From Bacteroidota bacterium (lineage in GTDB: Bacteria > Bacteroidota > Bacteroidia > Bacteroidales > JACABE01): a stretch of 64,000 nt of DNA. Under the pieces are notes generated by a model. That model did no database searches and was not told the origin of the DNA. It was given only the letters and a program-made list of their open reading frames with translations. A program made the translations under genes and the position numbers. The DNA is taken from assembly GCA_026391675.1 (NCBI GenBank), contig JAPLDQ010000045.1:1-64000 (forward strand). Reading direction: 5' to 3'. Shown here in pieces: positions 54,890-63,909 of the stretch (positions are counted from its first letter, which is position 1; each line of letters opens with the position of its first letter).

Positions 54890-57883
54890 ATGGCAGAAGA
54901 ATTAAAAAACGTCAGATTGAGTAAAGCCGCAAAAGAATTTAACATTGGTATTTCAACCATTGTTGATTTTCTTTCAAAAAAAGGTCATGCTGTAGAAAAT
55001 AATCCGAATACAAAAATTTCGGATGCTATGTATGAGCTTTTAGTTAAAGAGTTTCAATCAGAAAAGCATGTAAAAGAAGAAGCCAAAAAAATTGGTTTGG
55101 AATTTACTAATCGTCAGTCATTGTCCATCGAAACCCTTGAAAAAGAGAAACATAAACACGACGAAGAAGATTATAAGGAAATTACAATAAAAAATATTCC
55201 TCCGGTAGTTGAAGTTAAAAAACCCGAAGTTGTAGCTCCTAAAATTGAGGAAGTAAAACCGATAATCGTTGAAAAACCAAAACAGGAAGTTCCGGTAATA
55301 ATTGTTGAAAAAGAAGAAGTTCAAATACCAAAACCAGAGATTGAAGTAAAAGTTGAAGATATACCAAAAACGATTCCTGTTGTAATTGAAGAAATACCGG
55401 TAGTTGAAGAAAAACCAGTTGAAGAAGAGGTTGAAGAAGAAGCTGTTGAAACAGAAAATAAAATAAAGGTAGTTGGCAGCATTGATTTGTCAAAAATAAA
55501 TTTTAAAACTAAACCGGACAAAAAATCAAAAGCGGAAAAAGAAAAAGAAAAAGAAGATAAAAAAGCACAATATAAACCTAAACAAACTGAAACTCCTGCA
55601 GAAGAAATTATTGAAGAAGAAGTTATTGATGAATTTTCTGAAGAAATTATAGATGAAATTCCTGAAGAAATTATACCAGAAGTTGAAGAAAAACAGGATA
55701 ACTTCATCCAGACTAAATATACTAAGCTGGAAGGACCTAGAATTATTAATAAAATCGACTTATCTGAGTTTAATAAACCGCAAGTTAAAAAACAACCGGT
55801 TGCTTCTTCATCAGATAAACATACCGATAAAAAACGTCCTCGCATCAAGGAAAAAGGCAAAGTTGGAGAAGTTGTTATTGATCCAAACAAAAAGACTGAA
55901 AATACAGTCAGACATAAAGTAAAAGAAGAAACCAAAGGGAAAAGGAAAAGCGAATTTAAAGTTATTAAGCCGGTTGTTGACGAAAATGCTATCGAAAAGC
56001 AAATCAAGGAAACATTGGCTCGCTTGAATCCACTTGGTAAATCAAAATCTTCCAAATACCGTCGTGAAAAAAGAAGTCAGATCAGTCAGCAATTTCAGGA
56101 CGACCAGCAGAAACAACTCGAAGATAAGAAAATCATTAAAGTTACTGAGTTTGTAACTGCAAATGAACTGGCAAGCATGATGGATGTTCCTGTTACCAGT
56201 GTCATTTCAACCTGTATGTCATTGGGAATGTTCGTTTCTATCAACCAGCGTCTTGATGCTGAAGCATTAAATATTGTTGCGGATGAATTTGGCTATCAGG
56301 TTGAATTTGTCAGTGTTGAAGTATTAGATGCTATAAGTATTGATGAAGAAACGGATAAAGAAGAAGATTTAATCCCAAGAGCACCTATCGTTGCTGTTAT
56401 GGGGCACGTTGACCACGGCAAAACCTCATTGCTCGACTATATCCGTAAAGCCAATGTAATTGCAGGAGAAGCCGGAGGTATTACACAGCATATCGGTTCT
56501 TATGAAGTTGAATTACCCAATGGTAAGAAAATCACATTCCTGGATACTCCCGGTCACGAAGCATTTACTGCCATGCGTGCCCGTGGTGCCAAAGTAACCG
56601 ATGTAGCTATCATTGTAATAGCTGCTGATGATAAAATTATGCCTCAAACCATTGAAGCTATTAACCATGCACAGGCTGGAAACGTTCCTATCGTATTTGC
56701 TATTAATAAAATAGATAAAGATAATGCCAGCCCCGAAAAAATAAAAGAAGGTTTAGCTGGTATGAATATTCTGGTGGAAGACTGGGGTGGAAAATACCAG
56801 AGTCAGGAAATATCTGCTAAAAAAGGTATTAATGTTGAATTATTGCTCGAAAAAGTATTACTTGAAGCCGAATTGCTCGATTTAAAAGGAAATCCTAATA
56901 AAAAAGCTGTTGGAACGGTTATTGAATCATCACTCGATAAAGGCCGTGGTTATGTTGCCAAGATTCTGGTTCAGGATGGAACAATAAAAGTTGGTGATGT
57001 GGTATTAGCCGGTACTACTCATGGTAAAGTTAAAGCCATGTATAACGAACGTAATGTTGCTGTTAAATCTGCCGGTCCTTCTAATCCTGTTTTATTACTG
57101 GGTTTGAATGGTGCACCTCAGGCCGGTGATAAATTTAACGTAATGTCCGATGAACGCGAAGTAAAGGAAATTGCAACCAAGCGTTTACAGTTACAGCGCG
57201 AACAGGGCATCAGAACCCAGAAACACATTACCTTGGACGAAATTGGCCGCCGTATTGCTATTGGAGATTTCAAACAACTGAATATTATTGTTAAGGGTGA
57301 TGTGGATGGTTCTGTTGAAGCATTATCAGATTCACTATTAAAATTGTCAAATGCAGAAGTTCAGGTTCAGGTTATTCACAAATCAGTAGGTCAGATTACT
57401 GAATCAGATGTATTGCTGGCTTCTGCTTCAGAGGCTATTATTGTTGGCTTCCAGGTACGTCCATCAATGAGTGCACGTAAACTTGCTGAACAGGAACAAA
57501 TTGACATTCGCTTATATTCAATTATCTATACTGCTATTAATGAAATTAAAGCAGCTATTGAAGGTATGCTTTCACCTGATATTGTTGAAAAAATTGTTTC
57601 AAATATCGAAATCCGCGAAGTATTTAAAATTACCAAAGTTGGTACTATTGCAGGATGTATGGTACTTGATGGTAAAATTACCAGAAATACCAAAATCCGT
57701 ATTATTCGTGATGGTATTGTAGTTTACACAGGCAAACTGGGCTCATTGAAACGTTTTAAAGATGATGTAAAAGAAGTAAGTGCCGGATTTGAATGCGGAT
57801 TAAATATTGATAATTTCAATGATATAAAAGTTGGCGATATTGTTGAAGGATACGAAGAAACTGAAGTAAAACGTAAACTCTAA
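54890..57883 (+). CDS. infB: Translation initiation factor IF-2
   Basis: A 997-residue GTPase that places initiator tRNA on the ribosome. An IF2-N domain opens the protein ([22 protein letters not shown]). A long Pro/Val/Glu/Lys-rich linker (about 70-370), often over 250 residues in Bacteroidota, follows, then a second IF2-N-like domain (about 415-460). The G domain starts near 500 (G1 GHVDHGKT, G3 DTPGHEAF, G4 NKID), then domains II-IV. It lies 81 bp after nusA and ends 24 bp before a terminator. Confidence 0.96.
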   Translation: MAEELKNVRLSKAAKEFNIGISTIVDFLSKKGHAVENNPNTKISDAMYELLVKEFQSEKHVKEEAKKIGLEFTNRQSLSIETLEKEKHKHDEEDYKEITIKNIPPVVEVKKPEVVAPKIEEVKPIIVEKPKQEVPVIIVEKEEVQIPKPEIEVKVEDIPKTIPVVIEEIPVVEEKPVEEEVEEEAVETENKIKVVGSIDLSKINFKTKPDKKSKAEKEKEKEDKKAQYKPKQTETPAEEIIEEEVIDEFSEEIIDEIPEEIIPEVEEKQDNFIQTKYTKLEGPRIINKIDLSEFNKPQVKKQPVASSSDKHTDKKRPRIKEKGKVGEVVIDPNKKTENTVRHKVKEETKGKRKSEFKVIKPVVDENAIEKQIKETLARLNPLGKSKSSKYRREKRSQISQQFQDDQQKQLEDKKIIKVTEFVTANELASMMDVPVTSVISTCMSLGMFVSINQRLDAEALNIVADEFGYQVEFVSVEVLDAISIDEETDKEEDLIPRAPIVAVMGHVDHGKTSLLDYIRKANVIAGEAGGITQHIGSYEVELPNGKKITFLDTPGHEAFTAMRARGAKVTDVAIIVIAADDKIMPQTIEAINHAQAGNVPIVFAINKIDKDNASPEKIKEGLAGMNILVEDWGGKYQSQEISAKKGINVELLLEKVLLEAELLDLKGNPNKKAVGTVIESSLDKGRGYVAKILVQDGTIKVGDVVLAGTTHGKVKAMYNERNVAVKSAGPSNPVLLLGLNGAPQAGDKFNVMSDEREVKEIATKRLQLQREQGIRTQKHITLDEIGRRIAIGDFKQLNIIVKGDVDGSVEALSDSLLKLSNAEVQVQVIHKSVGQITESDVLLASASEAIIVGFQVRPSMSARKLAEQEQIDIRLYSIIYTAINEIKAAIEGMLSPDIVEKIVSNIEIREVFKITKVGTIAGCMVLDGKITRNTKIRIIRDGIVVYTGKLGSLKRFKDDVKEVSAGFECGLNIDNFNDIKVGDIVEGYEETEVKRKL

Positions 57884-57907
57884 TAGTTGAACGTTAAATA
57901 AATATAG

Positions 57908-57935
57908 AAAAGCCGGTTATATAAATCGGCTTTTT
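57908..57935 (+). terminator. Intrinsic terminator of the rimP-nusA-infB operon
   Basis: AAAAGCCG (57908-57915) pairs with CGGCTTTT (57927-57934), followed by T residues; typical rho-independent structure. Confidence 0.8.
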
Positions 57936-57953
57936 ATTTAAATTTAAAACTGT

Positions 57954-58898
57954 ATGACTGCAGATAACAGCAAATTATTTCAAAAAGCCATTGAAACTTC
58001 TGATTTAAGCTTGCTTGCAACAATTCCCAAAAGCGATCTGCATAATCATGCTCCTTTGGGTAGCCGTTTACAGGATTTTGAAAAAGCCATTGCTCAAAAA
58101 TTACCTTTACCTCCCTTAAAAATGGAAAGTATAGCCGAAATGGACAGCTATATCTTTGGCAATTTACGTCAGCATATTGTAAGTTTGAATGGGTTAGAAA
58201 CCTCTCTAAGACTGGCTTTCAGGCAAGCTAAAACTGATGGCATTCAGACACTGGAAATGAGTATCGATTGTTTTTTCGTTGCCTTATTTGCAGATAAAGA
58301 AAAAGGATTAATTCAATTATTACAGCAAATTCATAAGGAAGAAGCGCCCGAAATACAATATAATCCTGAAATTGGTCTGAGCCGTGATGCTGATGTTAAA
58401 GATATTGAGCCATTGATATTCCCCTGTATTGAGAGTGGCTATTTTAAATCCATTGATTTATACGGAAATGAACTCATAAAGGATGCCCGACATTATATCC
58501 CTATTTATAAACTGGCCCGGGATAAGGGACTCAAACTCAAATCACATGCTGGGGAATTTGGAGATGCGGAATCTGTGAGATATACAGTTGATACACTGGA
58601 GCTGGATGAGGTACAGCATGGAATAGCCGCTGCTCAATCGGCTGATGTTATGAAATGGCTGAGGAATAACAATATACGCCTGAATATTTGTCCTAGCAGC
58701 AATGTGGCTTTGAGCAGGGTTGAAACTATGGCATTGCATCCTGCAAGGACATTGGCTGATAATGGAATTATCATTACCATTAATACGGATGATATTTTAT
58801 TGTTCAATCAATCGGTGTCAGAAGAGTTTTTGAATCTTTACCATGCCGGATTGTTTTCAGCTGCCGATTTAAATATTATCCGCGAAAAGGGATTATAA
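57954..58898 (+). CDS. Adenosine deaminase-like amidohydrolase
   Basis: A 314-residue zinc hydrolase of the ADA family. Motifs seen: the metal-binding HNHAPLG near the N-terminus, KSHAGEFGDAESVRY, an EVQHGIAAA His, CPSSNVALSRV and ITINTDDIL with the catalytic Asp pair. All catalytic positions are present. Substrate could be adenosine, deoxyadenosine or a modified base such as an adenine derivative; it cannot be fixed here. Transcribed alone after the infB terminator, and followed by a perfect 15-bp palindrome. Confidence 0.85.
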   Translation: MTADNSKLFQKAIETSDLSLLATIPKSDLHNHAPLGSRLQDFEKAIAQKLPLPPLKMESIAEMDSYIFGNLRQHIVSLNGLETSLRLAFRQAKTDGIQTLEMSIDCFFVALFADKEKGLIQLLQQIHKEEAPEIQYNPEIGLSRDADVKDIEPLIFPCIESGYFKSIDLYGNELIKDARHYIPIYKLARDKGLKLKSHAGEFGDAESVRYTVDTLELDEVQHGIAAAQSADVMKWLRNNNIRLNICPSSNVALSRVETMALHPARTLADNGIIITINTDDILLFNQSVSEEFLNLYHAGLFSAADLNIIREKGL

Positions 58899-58916
58899 AT
58901 CATGAGTGATATCAAT

Positions 58917-58949
58917 AGTGACGGGGTGACTCAAAGTCACCCCGTCACT
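58917..58949. repeat. GC-rich perfect 15-bp inverted repeat with degenerate downstream copy
   Basis: AGTGACGGGGTGACT (58917-58931), loop CAA, AGTCACCCCGTCACT (58935-58949). About 20 bases on, AGTTACCCCGTCGCTTGA (58969-58986) repeats the right arm with a few changes. It has no U tract, so a terminator role is possible but not typical; a REP-like mobile palindrome is an alternative. Confidence 0.6.
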
Positions 58950-59050
58950 TCAGTGGTCAATCTCTCGAAGTTACCCCGTCGCTTGATTAAATTCTGTCAG
59001 AATTTTAAGAATATTTCTTACTTTTACCTTCAAATTTTAATGCTTTTATT

Positions 59051-61660
59051 GTGAAAAAAACAATTTTTATACTGTTGTTTTTCTGTTCTTTATATTCAAA
59101 AGGGCAGGAAAAACATTTTCTTACTGATGAATCTTACCGCAAACATACTTTCGAAATGTTTGAAAAGCAAAAACTACTGGCCGAAAAAAGGAATGAAGTT
59201 TTGTTTGATGTTTTTAATCAGCAACTGACACTGGAAGAAAAAGAAGCCCTTGTATTTTTGTATGCCTATATGCCATTGAGCGATTTGGCTGATTATCAGG
59301 GAAGTTTTTATTTACAGGAGGTAAGAGCATCATTGCTGGCACGTCAGACATTTTCATGGGGAAAAACTATACCTGAAATTATTTTCAGACATTTTGTGCT
59401 GCCTTATCGCGTAAATAATGAAAATCTGGATACAGCAAGAATAGTATTTTTCAATGAGCTGAAAGACAGGATTAAGAATATGAGCATGAAAGATGCTGCA
59501 TTAGAGGTCAACCACTGGTGCCACGAAAAGGTTGCTTATAAAGGCTGCGATTCACGTACCAGTGCGCCATTGGCTACCGTTAAAAATGCGTTGGGCCGCT
59601 GTGGCGAAGAGTCTACCTTTACAGTAACCGCAATGCGGGCAGTGGGAATACCGGCCCGCCAGTGCTATACTCCAAGATGGGCGCATAGCGACGATAATCA
59701 TGCCTGGGTTGAAGTATGGATAGACGGGAAATGGCATTTTCTGGGTGCCTGCGAACCTGAACCGGATCTGGATTTAGGCTGGTTTGCCGCACCTTCCAAA
59801 CGTTGTATGATGGTAAACACTACTGTTTTTGGCTATTATTTGGGTGATGAAGAAGTATTGCAGAAAGATGAACGCTTTACAAAAATTAATTTATTAGCCA
59901 ATTACGCACCAGTTAAACCAATTTATGTAAAAGTAAAAAACACGGCAAATCAATTAGTTGATAGCGCAAAAGTTGAATTTCAGTTGTATAATTATGCTGA
60001 ATTTTATCCTTTAGCTGTAAAAACTACTGCCAAAGACGGTATGGCTTCCTTAAGGACTGGTTATGGCGATTTACTAATCTGGGCCAGTAAAGATAATAGT
60101 TTTGGTTTCGAAAAACTTACCGTTGAAAACAAAGATACAATAACAGTCATTTTAAATAAAAAATCCGGCAAAGCATATACCCTGGCAATAGACCTTACTC
60201 CACCTGTTCCACGCGAAGTTGAGGTAAAAGTAAGTGAAGAAGCCCGGAATATCAATAATATTAGGCTAAAATACGAAGATAGCTTACGGAAAGCTTATGA
60301 GAACACATTTATCGACAGTATGTCTGCAATTAAATTTGCAAAATCATACAATTTAGCTATTGATAAAACCTTGTCTGTTTTGCTGAAAAGCAGAGGAAAC
60401 TGGCGTGAAATACAACAATTTATATCACGAACGGGTGCGGATTTTATAAAGATTTGCCTGCCGCTATTGGAAGCAATTTCTGAAAAAGATTTGCATGATG
60501 TTAGCAAAGAAGTGCTGTTTGATCATTTGTACTATGCTAAAATAACTGATTTATATGATTTTTCGATGATGGTAAATTATCTTATCAATCCAAGGATTGG
60601 AGATGAAATGATAAAACCATACAAAAAGTTTATTAAATCGGTTTTTCCGGATGATAATGGATGGGGTCCTATACAAATAGCTGACTGGATAAAATCAAAT
60701 ATAAAAATTGATAATACAGCCAATTATTATCGTTTGCCGCTTACTCCAAAAGCAGCCATTGAACTGGGTGTATGCGATGCCACCTCCAGAGATATATTAT
60801 TTGTTGCTATTTGCAGAAGTCTTGGAATAGCATCAAGACTGGAACCAGCCACTAAAATCCCGCAGTATTACGACTGGCAGGGATGGAATAATATGTTATT
60901 TGAAAAGGCTGAAAAAACAGCAATTACAAAAGCTACAATAATATTACAGAATGACTCATCCAATGCATTGGTAATTCCTGAATATTCAACACATTATACG
61001 ATACAGAAATTCAATAACGGGAAATATAATACCCTTGATTATGAAATGGATGAACAGCTGAAAAAATTTCCGGCATCTATAAATGTTGAAGCCGGTGATT
61101 ATTTAATGGTAACAGGAAACCGTAAACAGGATGGTTCAGTTTTGGCTTCGTTGCAGTTTTTTAGCATCAAACCCAATCAAACGTTGGAAATGCCCGTTAA
61201 ACTCAGGAAATCAAAACAAGGACAGAAAGTATTGGGCAAATTAAAACAGAATATTGAATTTGAGAATGATAAAACAAAAAAGACAGTCAAATACAAGGCT
61301 GCTAAAGGTAAATATTCAATATTTTTCTGGCTGGAACCCGGAAAAGAACCTACAAAACATGCCATTGTAGATATCAGCAAGCTAAAATCAAATTTCGAAA
61401 AATGGGGAGGTGATATTTACCTGATTTTGCCCAAATCTTTTGATAAAGCATTCGACTATCAGTTGGTAAACGAAATGCCTTTACAATCAATCGTTATGCG
61501 TGATAAGAGCAATTTGCTGAAAGAGATTGAAATCATGACAAAACAAAAATTGACTGATAACTTACCGGTAATCCTCGTAGTAAATGATAAAAACGAAATA
61601 ATTTATATATCCAAAGCATATAAAATAGGCAGCGGAGAGCAGTTGCTGAAACTTTTTTAA
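59051..61660 (+). CDS. Secreted double transglutaminase-like protein
   Basis: An 869-residue exported protein starting at GTG 59051, since the preceding ATG frame stops at once. The signal peptide ends near YSKGQ. A first transglutaminase-like domain (about 130-260) keeps Cys in RCGEES near 184, His in NHAWVEVW and an acidic residue in GACEPEPD, so it could be active. A second TGc-like region (about 545-610; ELGVCDATSRDILFVAICRSLG) retains Cys but no clear His-Asp pair. Beta-sandwich regions fill the rest. No T9SS tail is seen. Periplasmic peptide crosslinking or proteolysis is a possible role, not shown. Confidence 0.78.
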   Translation: MKKTIFILLFFCSLYSKGQEKHFLTDESYRKHTFEMFEKQKLLAEKRNEVLFDVFNQQLTLEEKEALVFLYAYMPLSDLADYQGSFYLQEVRASLLARQTFSWGKTIPEIIFRHFVLPYRVNNENLDTARIVFFNELKDRIKNMSMKDAALEVNHWCHEKVAYKGCDSRTSAPLATVKNALGRCGEESTFTVTAMRAVGIPARQCYTPRWAHSDDNHAWVEVWIDGKWHFLGACEPEPDLDLGWFAAPSKRCMMVNTTVFGYYLGDEEVLQKDERFTKINLLANYAPVKPIYVKVKNTANQLVDSAKVEFQLYNYAEFYPLAVKTTAKDGMASLRTGYGDLLIWASKDNSFGFEKLTVENKDTITVILNKKSGKAYTLAIDLTPPVPREVEVKVSEEARNINNIRLKYEDSLRKAYENTFIDSMSAIKFAKSYNLAIDKTLSVLLKSRGNWREIQQFISRTGADFIKICLPLLEAISEKDLHDVSKEVLFDHLYYAKITDLYDFSMMVNYLINPRIGDEMIKPYKKFIKSVFPDDNGWGPIQIADWIKSNIKIDNTANYYRLPLTPKAAIELGVCDATSRDILFVAICRSLGIASRLEPATKIPQYYDWQGWNNMLFEKAEKTAITKATIILQNDSSNALVIPEYSTHYTIQKFNNGKYNTLDYEMDEQLKKFPASINVEAGDYLMVTGNRKQDGSVLASLQFFSIKPNQTLEMPVKLRKSKQGQKVLGKLKQNIEFENDKTKKTVKYKAAKGKYSIFFWLEPGKEPTKHAIVDISKLKSNFEKWGGDIYLILPKSFDKAFDYQLVNEMPLQSIVMRDKSNLLKEIEIMTKQKLTDNLPVILVVNDKNEIIYISKAYKIGSGEQLLKLF

Positions 61661-61674
61661 ATAGAATTTTTATT

Positions 61675-61682
61675 TTTACCTT
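61675..61682 (+). promoter_or_regulatory. Putative -7 promoter element for the MORN lipoprotein
   Basis: TACCTTTG matches TAnnTTTG and is 20 bases before ATG 61703, giving a leader of about 14 nt. Confidence 0.5.
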
Positions 61683-61702
61683 TGCAGTCAAAATTTAACA
61701 TT

Positions 61703-62425
61703 ATGCGAAAATTAGCTTATATATTGTCTGTTATTATTCTGTTTACAGCCTGTTCAGGTGAAATTAAGGAAGTTGTGGAAAAATATCCTGATGGCACAGC
61801 CAAAGTAGTCGTTTTTTTTAAAAAGAAAGATGAAGCAAAGATAAAAATCAGAGAAATAGGCTATTATCAAAACAAGAAAGAAATGTACAAAGGTGGATTT
61901 GAAAATGGAATAAGAGCCGGAAAATGGACCTATTGGTATGAAGACGGAAAGAAATTTGCCGAAACTGAAATTTCAACTTCCATAGCCACTCAGCAATGGG
62001 AAATTTCCAAACCTGACGGCACTCCTTATAAGGAAACATCCTATAAAACAGTGGTAACTGAAATTTATCCCAATGGCTCGCCCTATCATGTTATGTATAC
62101 GAAACCAACGGATGCTATGGTATCAGAATTGTTTTTTTATCCAGGTTATAAACTCCAGATGATTGGCACATCAATAAACAATAAAAGGGAAGGTAAGTGG
62201 AATTATTGGTACGAAAACGGAAATATGTGGAGCGAAGGCTATTATAAAAACGGCGAAAACGACAGCATCCGTAATGTATGGTACGAAAATGGTCAAAAAC
62301 GTTACGAAGGCCTTTACCGCAATGCTAAAGAAGCCGGTTTATGGAAATTTTATGAAGCTAACGGGAAATTAGCTAAAGAAGTTAATTACGATACAGTTGG
62401 GCTGATTAAAAAACTTAAGAAATAA
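61703..62425 (+). CDS. MORN/YwqK-type repeat lipoprotein
   Basis: About 240 residues from ATG 61703; an earlier in-frame TTG at 61682 would remove the promoter spacing. Lipobox FTAC precedes SGEIKEV. Several YxNGxxxxGxW motifs (GIRAGKWTYWYEDGKKF, REGKWNYWYENGNMWSEG, NVWYENGQKRYEGLY, EAGLWKFYEANGKL) are MORN-variant repeats as in YwqK-family proteins. Envelope location is likely; function is unknown. It ends at a bidirectional terminator that closes this gene block. Confidence 0.8.
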   Translation: MRKLAYILSVIILFTACSGEIKEVVEKYPDGTAKVVVFFKKKDEAKIKIREIGYYQNKKEMYKGGFENGIRAGKWTYWYEDGKKFAETEISTSIATQQWEISKPDGTPYKETSYKTVVTEIYPNGSPYHVMYTKPTDAMVSELFFYPGYKLQMIGTSINNKREGKWNYWYENGNMWSEGYYKNGENDSIRNVWYENGQKRYEGLYRNAKEAGLWKFYEANGKLAKEVNYDTVGLIKKLKK

Positions 62426-62444
62426 ATATAAAAAAGGATAAATT

Positions 62445-62475
62445 AAAAAAGACGCTTTTGAGGAGCGTCTTTTTT
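62445..62475. terminator. Bidirectional terminator at the edge of the mobile-element-like region
   Basis: A-tract then GACGCT (62451-62456) pairs with AGCGTC (62464-62469), followed by T residues. It closes the MORN lipoprotein gene. Confidence 0.8.
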
Positions 62476-62555
62476 AATTCTGTGGTCCCACCTGAACCTC
62501 GGTAAATTTTGCAGTAAGCTTATATTCAATTATTTATATTTGTCATTTTTTAAAG

Positions 62556-62577
62556 TGTGCCTTTTATGTGCCTTTTA
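62556..62577. repeat. Tandem 11-bp repeat at the element boundary
   Basis: TGTGCCTTTTA occurs twice in direct succession, at 62556-62566 and 62567-62577, the second covering the stop codon of the HTH gene. Role unknown; it lies where the end of an inserted element would be expected. Confidence 0.55.
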
Positions 62578-62958
62578 GTGTTGCTGTTTTTCTTCTTCCA
62601 GTAGTTTTTTTAAGAACTCTACCTGCCCCTGCAGATTATTTATATATTGCTCATACTTTGCATTCGATTCTTTATATATCGAAAATGGTACAGCATTTTC
62701 GTAGTTTAAGGTGTATTTATTTTCCTTTTTAGTGTAGTTTGGTAACGATTCACCTACATTATTACTTTCATCTTCATATCCCAATTCATCTAAGCTAAAG
62801 CCATATTTATGGCTTAATAGAAGCATGTTCTTAAATGAAAATGTTTCTTTTTTCATTGCTAACTTAAATCCACGATCTCCCATCCCGATGCTTTCGGCGG
62901 CCTCTAAATAAGTTACGCCTAATCCTCTGAGTTTCAATTTTAAACGGTCAGTATACAT
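62575..62958 (-). CDS. HTH repressor-like protein with coiled-coil tail
   Basis: About 127 residues from ATG 62958; an ATG at 63033 would add 25 residues that run through operator-like repeats. The N-terminal part (LKLRGLGVTYLEAAESIGMG, ALKKETFSFKNML-like helices with a LSHKYGFSLDELGYE segment) has an XRE/Cro-type HTH shape, and the C-terminus is a coiled coil (YEQYINNLQGQVEFLKKLLEEEKQ). Leftward orientation facing a rightward small gene across operator repeats is the layout of temperate-phage immunity regions. Exact family is unrecognised. Confidence 0.65.
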   Translation of the reverse strand: MYTDRLKLKLRGLGVTYLEAAESIGMGDRGFKLAMKKETFSFKNMLLLSHKYGFSLDELGYEDESNNVGESLPNYTKKENKYTLNYENAVPFSIYKESNAKYEQYINNLQGQVEFLKKLLEEEKQQH

Positions 62959-62986
62959 TGCTTTGTTATTTAGAATGAGTATAAAT

Positions 62987-63033
62987 TTCACCTTTTTAAC
63001 AAAATAATTCACTTTAGGTGAACTATTCTTCAC
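62987..63033. promoter_or_regulatory. Operator-like TTCAC sites at 21-bp spacing
   Basis: TTCACCTTT (62987), TTCACTTTA (63008) and TTCACTTTC (63029) are 21 bases apart, two helical turns. An opposing GTGAA at 63018-63022 forms the palindrome TTCAC-TTTAG-GTGAA with the middle site. They lie between the repressor-like gene and the rightward promoter. Confidence 0.55.
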
Positions 63034-63042
63034 TTTCTGATG

Positions 63043-63050
63043 TATATTTG
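63043..63050 (+). promoter_or_regulatory. Putative -7 element of the rightward promoter
   Basis: TATATTTG matches TAnnTTTG; a start near 63057 puts the 11-bp repeats in the leader. Confidence 0.5.
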
Positions 63051-63105
63051 CAACAGAATTTCAACACAAAGTTAACATATTTTCAACATATTTTCAACAT
63101 ACAAT
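63051..63105. repeat. Five direct 11-bp repeats (iteron-like)
   Basis: (C/T)AACA begins at 63051, 63062, 63073, 63084 and 63095, exactly 11 bases apart; the last three share AACATATTTT or AACATACAAT. The array starts directly after the -7 box and ends 3 bases before the next ATG. Confidence 0.8.
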
Positions 63106-63108
63106 ACT

Positions 63109-63339
63109 ATGAATTTAATAAAAGATCAACTGAGCATACTCAACGAAGCTGAATTCAGGCCCAAGAAATGGGTACAATTAGTTCAATCCTTATTAGTGAA
63201 TAAAGGAATGGATTATTCTGAAAATTCAATCCGCTCAGTTTTAAGAGGTGAATTTTATAATGAAGTAATTGCACTCGAAATTATTTCTGTTTTTAAAAAA
63301 GAACAGAAACGCCAGGCTAAACTTTTAAAATCGATATAA
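63109..63339 (+). CDS. Small rightward protein, possible Ner/Cro-like
   Basis: A 76-residue basic protein (WVQLVQSLLVNKGMDYSENS, IRSVLRGEF, KKEQKRQAKLLKSI). I do not recognise the family, but YSENSIRSVLRGEFYNEVIAL has a possible HTH shape. It is the first rightward gene after the operator repeats and is followed by a LuxR-type regulator after only 1 bp. In phage immunity regions this position is held by Cro/Ner proteins. Confidence 0.6.
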   Translation: MNLIKDQLSILNEAEFRPKKWVQLVQSLLVNKGMDYSENSIRSVLRGEFYNEVIALEIISVFKKEQKRQAKLLKSI

Positions 63340-63340
63340 G

Positions 63341-63892
63341 ATGAAATACAATGGTTTTGATTTAGGTAATTGTGAAACTTTTGTAAAGGATGCAAAACTC
63401 ATCCATATTTACGAAGGTAAAGTGTATTACGGAATGGATATCCCTAACAAATTGCTGGAGAAATACCGCAGTTTATTTTATTCGGATATCAAAGCCATGG
63501 AATGTATTATTAAAATGGGGTTTAAAGATAAAGCTGACGGACTGGCGCAGTTTATAAAATGCCGTTTTGGTGGTGCCGATTTATTGCAGGCTGATGTGGA
63601 TGGAAAAAAGTTTAACCCGGATTGGTTTAACTGTGGGAAACATGGAAGTTGCCCCTATGAATTTACAATTTGCAAACCGGTTATAACTACCCTGGGCGAA
63701 AAACTTAGCCGCTGCGAAGTTGCTGTTATGAAGCTGATAGCAGAAGATATGACCGATAAACAAATTGGAGATAAGCTTTTTGTTTCGGAAAACACCGTGC
63801 ATTCGCACAGGGTTAGCCTTACACAAAAAATAGGCTGCCACAGCAAGAGCGGGATAGTAAGATTTGCCATAGAAAAAGGAATAACACTATAA
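63341..63892 (+). CDS. LuxR/GerE-type regulator with Cys-containing central region
   Basis: A 183-residue protein. The C-terminal GerE-like HTH (about 123-183; LSRCEVAVMKLIAEDMTDKQIGDKLFVSENTVHSH) is clear. A central segment FNCGKHGSCPYEFTIC has three Cys and could bind metal. The N-terminal region is unassigned. Regulators of this kind, with similar CGxxGxCP segments, are found in Bacteroidota prophage regions. Its 1-bp gap from the previous gene shows coupling. Confidence 0.8.
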   Translation: MKYNGFDLGNCETFVKDAKLIHIYEGKVYYGMDIPNKLLEKYRSLFYSDIKAMECIIKMGFKDKADGLAQFIKCRFGGADLLQADVDGKKFNPDWFNCGKHGSCPYEFTICKPVITTLGEKLSRCEVAVMKLIAEDMTDKQIGDKLFVSENTVHSHRVSLTQKIGCHSKSGIVRFAIEKGITL

Positions 63893-63909
63893 CAATTAAA
63901 ATAAAACTT

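Noticed and set aside
58917-58949. Palindrome as a standard rho-independent terminator
   Set aside because: There is no T tract on either side. A termination role remains possible but the structure does not show it.
62483-62530. tRNA-3'-end-like GTGGTCCCACCTGAACC near the element boundary, as an attachment site
   Set aside because: On the minus strand the T-arm does not fold (CGAGG and GGGAC do not pair) and there is no acceptor or anticodon arm. Without the other end of the element, an att site cannot be called.
62958-63033. N-terminal extension of the HTH gene to ATG 63033
   Set aside because: The added residues are not HTH-like and the DNA there is the operator-like TTCAC array.
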